From Angelobacter sp036557225 (GTDB taxonomy: Bacteria > Acidobacteriota > Terriglobia > Terriglobales > Acidobacteriaceae): DNA of 64,000 nt. The notes beneath the pieces were generated by a model. That model was not told where the DNA came from and searched no databases. It saw only the letters and a list, made by a program, of their open reading frames with translations. Each line of letters opens with the position of its first letter. The stretch's first letter is position 1. This document shows positions 53,400-59,675 of this stretch, piece by piece. Position numbers and translations under genes: made by a program. The stretch spans positions 1 through 64,000 of the forward strand of contig DATBHX010000055.1 of NCBI GenBank assembly GCA_036557225.1. The letters are read 5' to 3'.

Positions 53400-54704
53400 A
53401 TGGATAAGTTTGTCATTCGCGGCGGCAACCCCCTGGTGGGAAGCGTCCGCATCAGCGGAGCTAAGAACGCCGCATTACCGGCGATGGCCGCTGCCCTCCT
53501 CACTGACGAGCCGGTGGTCCTGGAAAACATTCCCGATGTACGCGATATTCAGACCGAGCGCAATCTGCTCGTCTCCATGGGCGCCGAGGTTGAGCTGGGC
53601 TACGGACGTGCTTCGCATCGCACCACCATCTCCTGTAACCGGCTGGTGAACCCTGAAGCGGCTTACGATCTGGTCAAGACCATGCGCGCCTCAACGCTGG
53701 TACTGGGACCACTGGTCGCGCGCATGGGCCGCGCCCGCGTCTCCCAGCCTGGAGGCTGTGCCATTGGCGCTCGCCCGATCGATCTTCACATCAAAGGCCT
53801 GGAAAAACTTGGCGCGACCATCAAGCACGAGCACGGCTATATTGAAGCGTTCGCCGACCGCTTGCGTGGCGGGCATATCATCTTTGACAGAATCACCGTA
53901 ACCGGCACGGAAGACCTGATGATGGCCGCCACTCTCGCCCAGGGTGAGACCGTCATGGAAAACTGCGCGCGGGAGCCGGAAGTCGTCGACCTGGCTGCAC
54001 TGCTCACCAAGATGGGGGCAAAGATCGAAGGCGCAGGCACGCATACCATCCGGATTCAAGGCGTGGACAAACTGCGCGGTGCGCGGCATCGCATTATTCC
54101 TGATCGCATTGAAGCCGGCACTTTCGTGATTGCCGCCGTTCTGACCGGCGGCGATCTCACGCTCACCAACTGCGATCCTGCCCATCTGGGTGCGCTGATC
54201 CAGAAGCTCGAAGAATGTGGCGTCAGCATCACCCCTGCCGCCGACTCGCTGCGCGTCACCAACGGCCATCAATTGCTCGCCGCCGACGTTTCCACCGAAG
54301 AATATCCCGGCTTCCCGACTGACATGCAGGCGCAATACATGACGCTGGCCACGCAGTCACAGGGCACCTCCATCATCACCGAAAATATCTTTGAGAACCG
54401 CTTCATGCACGCGCAGGAGCTGGCGCGCATGGGTGCGAACATCAAGGTGGAGGGCAGCCGCGCCATCGTCCGCGGAAAAACGCCGCTGAGTTCCGCTGCT
54501 GTTCAATGTTCCGATCTTCGCGCTTCCGCATCGCTGGTGATCGCCGCCCTGGTGGCTGATGGTGAAACCATCATTGACCGGGTCTATCACATCGATCGCG
54601 GCTATGAGCGCATTGAAGAGAAGCTCAAAGGTGTGGGTGCGCAAATCCGCCGCATCGGCGAAATCCTGCCCAAGCGCACTCCGGTCCCCAGCGTAGTGGC
54701 CTAG
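53400..54704 (+). CDS. murA: UDP-N-acetylglucosamine 1-carboxyvinyltransferase
   Basis: This is a 434-residue enzyme that transfers enolpyruvate from PEP to UDP-GlcNAc, the first step of wall synthesis. It starts MDKFVIRGGNPLVGSVRISG, as MurA proteins do. Lys 22 and Asn 23 (SGAKNAALPAM) and the PEP-binding loop Cys 120 (VSQPGGCAIGARPIDLH) are present. The frame is open upstream to ATG 53247, giving a 51-residue N-terminal extension with no recognisable motif; I prefer 53400 for the match to the family. Cys 120 means it should be fosfomycin-sensitive. Confidence 0.9.
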   Translation: MDKFVIRGGNPLVGSVRISGAKNAALPAMAAALLTDEPVVLENIPDVRDIQTERNLLVSMGAEVELGYGRASHRTTISCNRLVNPEAAYDLVKTMRASTLVLGPLVARMGRARVSQPGGCAIGARPIDLHIKGLEKLGATIKHEHGYIEAFADRLRGGHIIFDRITVTGTEDLMMAATLAQGETVMENCAREPEVVDLAALLTKMGAKIEGAGTHTIRIQGVDKLRGARHRIIPDRIEAGTFVIAAVLTGGDLTLTNCDPAHLGALIQKLEECGVSITPAADSLRVTNGHQLLAADVSTEEYPGFPTDMQAQYMTLATQSQGTSIITENIFENRFMHAQELARMGANIKVEGSRAIVRGKTPLSSAAVQCSDLRASASLVIAALVADGETIIDRVYHIDRGYERIEEKLKGVGAQIRRIGEILPKRTPVPSVVA

Positions 54705-54786
54705 AGAGAACACCCCGATACTTTTGGACCTGCTGTAACACTGCACCCATGTCCATTGTCCCTGTGTTCCCGATATGGAACAGAGT

Positions 54787-54808
54787 GCGATTTTTATTAG
54801 CGATTTTT
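54787..54808 (+). promoter_or_regulatory. Direct repeat GCGATTTTT x2
   Basis: GCGATTTTT occurs at 54787-54795 and 54800-54808, a 13-bp period, about 70-90 bp upstream of the first gene of the peptide locus. It may be a regulator or RNA-polymerase contact site. Confidence 0.35.
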
Positions 54809-54837
54809 CATCTCTTACACATCTTCGGGTCGTACCA

Positions 54838-54871
54838 TAACTTTCTCTGCAAGCACGCGCAGAGAAAGTTA
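54838..54871 (+). promoter_or_regulatory. 13-bp perfect dyad just before the first peptide-locus gene
   Basis: TAACTTTCTCTGC (54838-54850) pairs with GCAGAGAAAGTTA (54859-54871), loop aagcacgc. The ATG follows 5 nt later. The likely ribosome site (AGAGAAAG) is in the right arm, so the hairpin would hide it; as DNA it could be an operator. Confidence 0.6.
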
Positions 54872-54876
54872 AGTGT

Positions 54877-55485
54877 ATGCCTCGACCCGATGAGATTCCG
54901 GATTCTCGTCACAACGGCGCGAAACCTCTGCCGCTGTTCCGTCCGGAAGCCATACTGAACCAGCAACACAAATCCTATGGCGAGATCGTCCTCATCCGGC
55001 CTCTTTCGCTTACGTTGCTCACCTCGCTGGCTCTGCTGATTGTTGCTCTGGCCACCGCATTTCTTCTTCTGGGACATTACACGGAGAAAGGCCGCGTCTC
55101 GGGTGCGTTGGTAGCCGCTCCTGCCGGGCTTGGCGACACGAGTGATACGCCGCTTCGTGCCGAGCTTTACGTCCCCGCGCGCTGGCTCGCCTCTGTGCAA
55201 CCTGGAACAAAGCTGGCAGTACGATGTCCGGCTTGTTCAGCGCAGTTCGCGGACCAGCCGGCAACCGTAGTTAGCATCTCTGCTACGCCTTCCATCCAGA
55301 ACGAGAATTCCACAAGCCAACAATCCTTAGCACCCAGCTATAAAGTCACCGTGACGCTTCCGCAACAGGCCGCACAGCCGGCAGGGAGTGATCATCCGCC
55401 ACAAGCCGGCGCACCGGTAGAAGCGGAAGTCCCGCTTGGCCGCAAACCCTTAATCAAGTGGTTGTTCAAACCGTCAGGCAGCTGA
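54877..55485 (+). CDS. Short HlyD-like membrane protein of peptide exporter
   Basis: This is a 202-residue protein. The N-terminus LFRPEAILNQQHKSYGEIVL followed by a single TM segment (LSLTLLTSLALLIVALATAFLLL) and a GHYTEKGRVSGALV motif is the beginning of HlyD/CvaA-type adaptor proteins that work with C39 ABC exporters. Here the long coiled coil is missing; only a short lipoyl-like part (TPLRAELYVPARWLASVQPGTKLAVRC) and a Pro/Ser-rich end with PVEAEVPLGRKPLIKWLF remain. It may be a reduced adaptor. It precedes the ABC exporter by 29 nt and opens the cluster. Confidence 0.6.
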   Translation: MPRPDEIPDSRHNGAKPLPLFRPEAILNQQHKSYGEIVLIRPLSLTLLTSLALLIVALATAFLLLGHYTEKGRVSGALVAAPAGLGDTSDTPLRAELYVPARWLASVQPGTKLAVRCPACSAQFADQPATVVSISATPSIQNENSTSQQSLAPSYKVTVTLPQQAAQPAGSDHPPQAGAPVEAEVPLGRKPLIKWLFKPSGS

Positions 55486-55514
55486 CAAACACATTGGCAA
55501 GCAACTGCGCGGAC

Positions 55515-57668
55515 ATGAAATTTTCCTGGACACAGAAATTACCGATGGTTTACCAGACCGAAGGAGCAGAGTGCGGTCTGGCGAGCCTGGCGATGATCGC
55601 GGGGTATCACGGCGCGCAGATCGATCTTCCTGCCTTGCGGCAGCGCTTCTCACTTTCGCTCCGCGGCGCGACCCTGGCCCACATCATCAGGTTTGCCGGC
55701 GCACTCGATCTCACCGGTCGCCCACTGCGTGTGGAGTTGGAAGACCTCGGCTATCTCAAGACGCCCTGTATCCTGCACTGGAAGATGGACCATTTTGTGG
55801 TCCTGAAAAAAGTCACGCGCAAATACATCTTTCTGCACGATCCTGCCATGGGCCCGCGCCGCGTAAGCCACGCAGAAGCCAACCGCGATTTCACGGGCGT
55901 GGCCCTGGAACTCACGCCTACTCCCAGCTTTGTTCCTCGCGACGAGCGCCAACCGCTGCGGCTGCGCGATCTCATCGGCCGCGTGGTCGGTCTGAAGCGC
56001 GCCCTGGGACAGATTTTTGTTCTTGCTGCCGTGCTGGAGCTGTTTTCCATCATCAGCCCGCTGTTTCTGCAACTCACAGTGGACAAGGTTGTAGCGGCCT
56101 CGAACCGCGATTTGCTGCTGACCATCGGCGTTGGCTTCATGCTGCTGATCGGCTTGCAGGCCACCCTGGGAGGATTGCGCAGCTGGGCCACGTTGTATTT
56201 TGGATCGTCACTCAAGCTGCAGTGGTACGCGAACCTCTTCACGCACATGTTGCGCCTGCCGGTCTCGTTTTTTGAGAAGCGCTATTTCGGCGACATCATG
56301 TCCCGTTTCGAAGGCGCGGAGGCCATCCAGCGTACGTTGACCAACAACTCGATTGAAGCGGTGCTCGACGGCTTGATCTCAGTCTTCGTTCTGGGAGTGA
56401 TGTTCCTCTACAGCGCGAAACTGGCGCTGATCGTGGTGGCAAGTGTCGCGTTGTACATTGCCCTGCGCAATCTGGCCTACATGCCGCTGCGCAAGTCCAT
56501 GGAAGAGCAGATCATCCGGCTGGCCAAACAGCAGGGCTTCCTGATTGAGACGCTGCGCGGCATCCGCACCATCAAGGTCCTGGGCCGTGAAGATGGCCGT
56601 AAAACGCGCTGGATGAACCTGCTGGTAGACAGTACTAATGCGCAAGTTGCCACCGAGCGGCTCAATCTGCTCTTTAAAGCCGCCAACTCGCTGATCTTCG
56701 GATTGCAGTCCGTTGCCGTGGTTTGGGCGGGCGCCACGCTGGTTCTCGACGGGCATTTCAGTATCGGTATGCTGTTTGCCTTCGTCGCGTACCAGGAGCA
56801 GTTCAAGGCGCGCATCACCATGCTGGTGGAGCGCTTCTACGAATTCCGGATGCTTTCGCTCCAGATGCAACGCCTGGCCGATGTAGCCCTGGCCAAACCC
56901 GAGCTATCCGGCGCAGACGTGCCGGCCATCGCTGCCGAGGATGCTTCCATCGCCGTCGATCATCTCTTTTTCCGCTATTCAGACACTGAGCCCTGGCTGT
57001 TGGAAGACGTTTCATTCCGGGTAGCGCCGGGTGAATGCGTTGCAGTGGTGGGCCCCTCAGGCGCCGGGAAATCCACCCTGCTCAAATTGATTGCGGGGTT
57101 GCTTTGTCCCCAGTCCGGCGAGGTAGTGGTCAACGGACATTCGGTCGCTTCAGGACGAGCCGCGGTCACGGGGAACGTAGGTTTCGTGCTGCAGGATGAC
57201 TGTCTTTTCGCCGGCACGATTGCTGACAACATCGCTTTTGCCTCGGATGTCGCCGACATGGAGCGGGTGGAAGAATGCGCCCGGCTGGCCTGCCTGGACG
57301 AAGAGATCAATGCCATGCCCATGGGCTACAGCACGCTGGTAGGCGATATGGGCTCAGCGCTCTCCGGTGGACAGCAACAGCGCCTTCTGCTGGCGCGCGC
57401 GCTCTATTCCCGGCCTGCAATTCTGGTCCTCGACGAAGCCACCAGCCATCTGGACGTCCCGACGGAGCAACGAATCGCCGCCACGCTGGCTGAATTGCGT
57501 ATGACTCGCATCTTCGCCGCGCACCGGCCTGACACGATCCGGATTGCCGATCGTGTGCTTGGCCTCTCGCGCTCAGGAAGAGTTTCTCTGGCATCTGCCG
57601 TAACCCAGACAATATCGGCCGGCGCCGCAAACAATCTTCAAGGAGAAAACTATGTCAACCCGAACTGA
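55515..57668 (+). CDS. C39-peptidase ABC exporter for double-glycine-type leader peptides
   Basis: This is a 717-residue bifunctional exporter. Residues 1-125 are a C39 peptidase with Cys 20 (EGAECGLASLAM), His 93 (MDHFVVL) and Asp 109 (LHDP), so proteolysis should work. The transmembrane domain spans ~150-430, and the ATPase follows: Walker A GPSGAGKST (~513), signature LSGGQQQRL (~615), Walker B ILVLDEATSHLD (~635). Start 55515 gives the family-like MKFSWTQKLPMVYQTEGAEC; 55458 adds 19 residues. Such proteins cut a leader after a GG/GA-type site and export the core. Its 3' end overlaps the first precursor gene by 17 bp (57652-57668). Confidence 0.9.
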   Translation: MKFSWTQKLPMVYQTEGAECGLASLAMIAGYHGAQIDLPALRQRFSLSLRGATLAHIIRFAGALDLTGRPLRVELEDLGYLKTPCILHWKMDHFVVLKKVTRKYIFLHDPAMGPRRVSHAEANRDFTGVALELTPTPSFVPRDERQPLRLRDLIGRVVGLKRALGQIFVLAAVLELFSIISPLFLQLTVDKVVAASNRDLLLTIGVGFMLLIGLQATLGGLRSWATLYFGSSLKLQWYANLFTHMLRLPVSFFEKRYFGDIMSRFEGAEAIQRTLTNNSIEAVLDGLISVFVLGVMFLYSAKLALIVVASVALYIALRNLAYMPLRKSMEEQIIRLAKQQGFLIETLRGIRTIKVLGREDGRKTRWMNLLVDSTNAQVATERLNLLFKAANSLIFGLQSVAVVWAGATLVLDGHFSIGMLFAFVAYQEQFKARITMLVERFYEFRMLSLQMQRLADVALAKPELSGADVPAIAAEDASIAVDHLFFRYSDTEPWLLEDVSFRVAPGECVAVVGPSGAGKSTLLKLIAGLLCPQSGEVVVNGHSVASGRAAVTGNVGFVLQDDCLFAGTIADNIAFASDVADMERVEECARLACLDEEINAMPMGYSTLVGDMGSALSGGQQQRLLLARALYSRPAILVLDEATSHLDVPTEQRIAATLAELRMTRIFAAHRPDTIRIADRVLGLSRSGRVSLASAVTQTISAGAANNLQGENYVNPN

Positions 57669-57813
57669 GAGTAACAGGGTGCTGCACCGTCTGGGTGCGC
57701 GCGCCCTAACACAGAAAGAAATTGACAGCGTAAACGCCAGCGGTGGTCCCTGCCTGTTGACGTTTACTCATCTGCCCCGCGGAGGCCATGACGAGGATGT
57801 TGAGTGTCCGTGA
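57652..57813 (+). CDS. Precursor peptide 1 of the ATP-grasp locus
   Basis: This is a 53-residue peptide with AAGGAGAAAAC directly before the ATG, starting inside the end of the ABC gene. The leader SNRVLHRLGARALTQKEIDS-VNASGG shares the block of the other seven precursors. The core GPCLLTFTHLPRGGHDEDVECP is the most different: it has Cys, Thr and three acids but ends ECP instead of GEC. A double-Gly leader is recognised by the C39 exporter (inference). It is the first of eight, and its start inside the exporter gene suggests translational coupling. Confidence 0.85.
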   Translation: MSTRTESNRVLHRLGARALTQKEIDSVNASGGPCLLTFTHLPRGGHDEDVECP

Positions 57814-57867
57814 GGATCGCCGCTGCAGATCGGTCAACGGCTGTACCAACTGAAAGGAGAAATACAT

Positions 57868-58065
57868 ATGTCACAACAAGAAAACAATAGAGTGCTGGTC
57901 CGGACCGGCGCCCGCGAACTGACGATCGAGGAAATCGATTATGTGAGTGCCGCAGCGCCTCTCCACACCAACGTTTGCACCGCGCCGTTTGCCACTGCCA
58001 CTCACACTGGTCCTGGTGATGGCGATGGCTGCGGCGATACCGACTCTGACGCCAGTGTGGTTTAG
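57868..58065 (+). CDS. Precursor peptide 2
   Basis: This is 65 residues; GAAAGGAGAAATACAT precedes ATG. The leader QQENNRVLVRTGARELTIEEIDYVSAAA has Ala-Ala in place of Gly-Gly. The core begins APLHTNVCTAPFATATHTGP then GDGDGCGDTDSDASVV, with Thr residues in the first half and an Asp-Gly repeat in the second. It shares about two thirds of its residues with peptide 3. Confidence 0.85.
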   Translation: MSQQENNRVLVRTGARELTIEEIDYVSAAAPLHTNVCTAPFATATHTGPGDGDGCGDTDSDASVV

Positions 58066-58169
58066 CGCAAACCGGCCGCTCAGGTTGCTTTGCATTCTGA
58101 CTGGCCGGCTTTGAGCTGGATGAATTTGGGTTTGCGCAAGCAATCCCAAAAATACGGAAGGAGAACAGC

Positions 58170-58352
58170 ATGAGTGACAACAATCGCGTACTGGCACGTA
58201 CAGGGGCCCGCGAGTTGACGATCGAAGAAATCGATCTCGTCAACGCTGCCGGATCCGCCCACACCAACGTTTGCACGGCCGTTATGGCCACCGCTACCGT
58301 CACCGGTCCCGGGGACGGTGATGGCTGCAGTGATACAGATCATTCCATTTGA
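58170..58352 (+). CDS. Precursor peptide 3
   Basis: This is 60 residues; GAAGGAGAACAGC precedes ATG. The leader is DNNRVLARTGARELTIEEIDLVNAAG. The core HTNVCTAVMATATVTGP / GDGDGCSDTDHSI is close to that of peptide 2, which suggests a recent duplication. Asp-Gly-Asp-Gly could be macrocycle acceptors or a metal site. Confidence 0.85.
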   Translation: MSDNNRVLARTGARELTIEEIDLVNAAGSAHTNVCTAVMATATVTGPGDGDGCSDTDHSI

Positions 58353-58360
58353 TGTCATGC

Positions 58361-58392
58361 CGGCCGCCTGGAACCGTCGGGCGGCCGTTTTA
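58361..58392 (+). terminator. Intra-cluster hairpin after peptide 3
   Basis: CGGCCGCC (58361-58368) pairs with GGCGGCCG (58380-58387), followed by TTTTAAAA. It may weaken read-through between peptides 3 and 4, or protect mRNA ends. Confidence 0.5.
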
Positions 58393-58454
58393 AAACCTTG
58401 AAGCGAAGTTGGGCCACGCGGTTAAAACCAAGAATGACGAACAGGAGAACAATC

Positions 58455-58610
58455 ATGGAAGACAACAACAGAGTACTCATCCGCAAAGGCGCGCGCGAAC
58501 TTGATCGCAGTGAGGCCGAGATTGTTAGAGGCAGCGTTCACACCCTTACGGTTTGCACATTCGATCCCCAGTTCGGCGCCGATGGAGACGCCAGGATCGG
58601 CGAGTGCTAA
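58455..58610 (+). CDS. Precursor peptide 4
   Basis: This is 51 residues; AACAGGAGAACAATC precedes ATG. The leader is EDNNRVLIRKGARELDRSEAEIVRGS. The core VHTLTVCTFDPQFGADGDARIGEC shows the layout shared by peptides 4, 5, 7 and 8: Thr-x-Thr/Cys early, then Asp-Gly-Asp and a C-terminal Gly-Glu-Cys. A frame from 58398 adds 19 residues but has no ribosome site. Confidence 0.85.
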   Translation: MEDNNRVLIRKGARELDRSEAEIVRGSVHTLTVCTFDPQFGADGDARIGEC

Positions 58611-58682
58611 CTACCGTTTGTAAAACAAACCTCTGGCAGTCTGGGCTTTCCAATTGATCCGGACTGATGAAGGGAGAACAGC

Positions 58683-58835
58683 ATGAAAGACTACAACAGA
58701 GTGCTTGCCCGCAAGGGCGCTCGTGAACTGGACGAAAAAGAAGTCGAGCAGGTATTGGGCGGCCTTCGCACGCAGACCAAATGCTCGAACATCGGAACCA
58801 CGCGCGACGGCGATACGTTCCTGGGAGAATGTTGA
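58683..58835 (+). CDS. Precursor peptide 5
   Basis: This is 50 residues; AAGGGAGAACAGC precedes ATG. The leader KDYNRVLARKGARELDEKEVEQVLGG ends in a perfect Gly-Gly. The core LRTQTKCSNIGTTRDGDTFLGEC again has several Thr, one Cys, Asp-Gly-Asp and GEC. Confidence 0.85.
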   Translation: MKDYNRVLARKGARELDEKEVEQVLGGLRTQTKCSNIGTTRDGDTFLGEC

Positions 58836-58843
58836 CGTTTTGC

Positions 58844-58875
58844 GGTGGCGACCTGTTCGCCACCCGTCTTTCTTT
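58844..58875 (+). terminator. Intra-cluster hairpin after peptide 5
   Basis: GGTGGCG (58844-58850) pairs with CGCCACC (58858-58864), then cgtctttcttt. It begins 8 nt past the stop of peptide 5. Confidence 0.6.
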
Positions 58876-58885
58876 GGGCATACTT

Positions 58886-58908
58886 TTGGGCCCGAATTAC
58901 GGACCCAA
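58886..58908 (+). promoter_or_regulatory. Leader hairpin of peptide 6
   Basis: TTGGGCCCG (58886-58894) pairs with CGGACCCAA (58900-58908) with one mismatch. A matching hairpin lies before peptide 7, so this leader unit was duplicated. Confidence 0.5.
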
Positions 58909-58926
58909 ATCATGAAAGGAGAAATC

Positions 58927-59076
58927 ATGAATGACAGCAATCGTGTATTGACTCGCGCGGGAGCGCGGGAATTAAGCGCCGAAGAAGTAGAGCTTATCGG
59001 CGGAGGAGTCCACACTCTCATCATCACCTTCGGGCCCAATGGCAGGGACGGAGACGGATTTATCACGGAGAGCTAG
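58927..59076 (+). CDS. Precursor peptide 6 (Cys-free)
   Basis: This is 49 residues; GAAAGGAGAAATC precedes ATG. The leader NDSNRVLTRAGARELSAEEVELIGG has a perfect LSxEEVxLIGG double-Gly signature. The core GVHTLIITFGPNGRDGDGFITES keeps Thr, Asp-Gly-Asp and Glu but has no Cys: the final GEC is replaced by TES. It shows that Cys is dispensable. Confidence 0.85.
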   Translation: MNDSNRVLTRAGARELSAEEVELIGGGVHTLIITFGPNGRDGDGFITES

Positions 59077-59124
59077 TTTTATCTCCATCGGCAAGTGCGG
59101 GCCAGATTTGCACCCTATGAAAGC

Positions 59125-59148
59125 TTGGGTCCGGTCCAACGGACCCAA
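59125..59148 (+). promoter_or_regulatory. Leader hairpin of peptide 7
   Basis: TTGGGTCCG (59125-59133) pairs perfectly with CGGACCCAA (59140-59148). It is a near-copy of 58886-58908 and precedes GAAAGGAG at the same distance. Confidence 0.55.
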
Positions 59149-59169
59149 ATATGAAAGGAGAAAAACGTT

Positions 59170-59331
59170 ATGAACGATCCAAACAGAGTCCTGATTCGCC
59201 GGGGCGCGCGTGAGTTGACCCAGGCCGAGTCCGACCTCGTCAACGGCGGGCTCTTTATTACCCTTTCTCTATGCACCAACCAGCCTTCTCCAGATGGAGA
59301 CAAAGGGCACATCGGTGAAGTTGGTTGCTAG
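59170..59331 (+). CDS. Precursor peptide 7
   Basis: This is 53 residues; GAAAGGAGAAAAACGTT precedes ATG. The leader NDPNRVLIRRGARELTQAESDLVNGG ends in Gly-Gly. The core LFITLSLCTNQPSPDGDKGHIGEVGC has Thr/Ser residues, Cys, Asp-Gly-Asp, a Lys and the C-terminal Gly-Glu, with an inserted Val-Gly before Cys. Confidence 0.85.
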   Translation: MNDPNRVLIRRGARELTQAESDLVNGGLFITLSLCTNQPSPDGDKGHIGEVGC

Positions 59332-59426
59332 ACCAAACTGTCTTTGATCAGTGATTCGCCGGACCTCGTCCAGGACGCGGTCCGCGGTCACTCCTCACTG
59401 GAGCAACGAAAGCAAGGAGTAAGTTT

Positions 59427-59597
59427 ATGGACCAAGACAATCGAGTACTCAGCCGTTTGGGCGCGCGTGAGCTCAGTGAGCAGGAAGTGGAAACCGTTTC
59501 CGGATCATTGAGAATTCGTCACACGTTAACACCGTGTTTTGTTGACACCAAACACAATGAACGTCTCAATGGAGACCAGGCCATCGGCGAATGCTAA
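59427..59597 (+). CDS. Precursor peptide 8
   Basis: This is 56 residues; AAGGAGTAAGTTT precedes ATG. The leader DQDNRVLSRLGARELSEQEVETVSGS has Gly-Ser at the cut site. The core LRIRHTLTPCFVDTKHNERLNGDQAIGEC is the longest, with more basic residues and one Asp-rich turn (NGDQ) before GEC. It is the last precursor, directly before the terminator and ligase. Confidence 0.85.
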   Translation: MDQDNRVLSRLGARELSEQEVETVSGSLRIRHTLTPCFVDTKHNERLNGDQAIGEC

Positions 59598-59610
59598 CCA
59601 ATTTCAAGTG

Positions 59611-59640
59611 AGGTGGCGTCCCGCGACGCCACCTGTTTTT
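59611..59640 (+). terminator. Strong intrinsic terminator between precursors and ligase
   Basis: AGGTGGCGTC (59611-59620) pairs perfectly with GACGCCACCT (59625-59634), loop ccgc, then G and five T. It lies 13 nt past the last precursor stop and 36 nt before the ligase start, so the ligase depends on read-through or its own promoter. It also argues against a ligase start at 59613. Confidence 0.85.
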
Positions 59641-59675
59641 ATCGCTCAACCACGACTTCACACGGAGGCATTGCA

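Noticed and set aside
57652..59597. Precursor array as plain class II bacteriocins
   Set aside because: The double-Gly leaders and exporter fit, but the conserved Thr...Asp-Gly-Asp...Glu cores, low hydrophobicity and the adjacent graspetide-type ligase fit modified peptides better. Not excluded for peptide 1.
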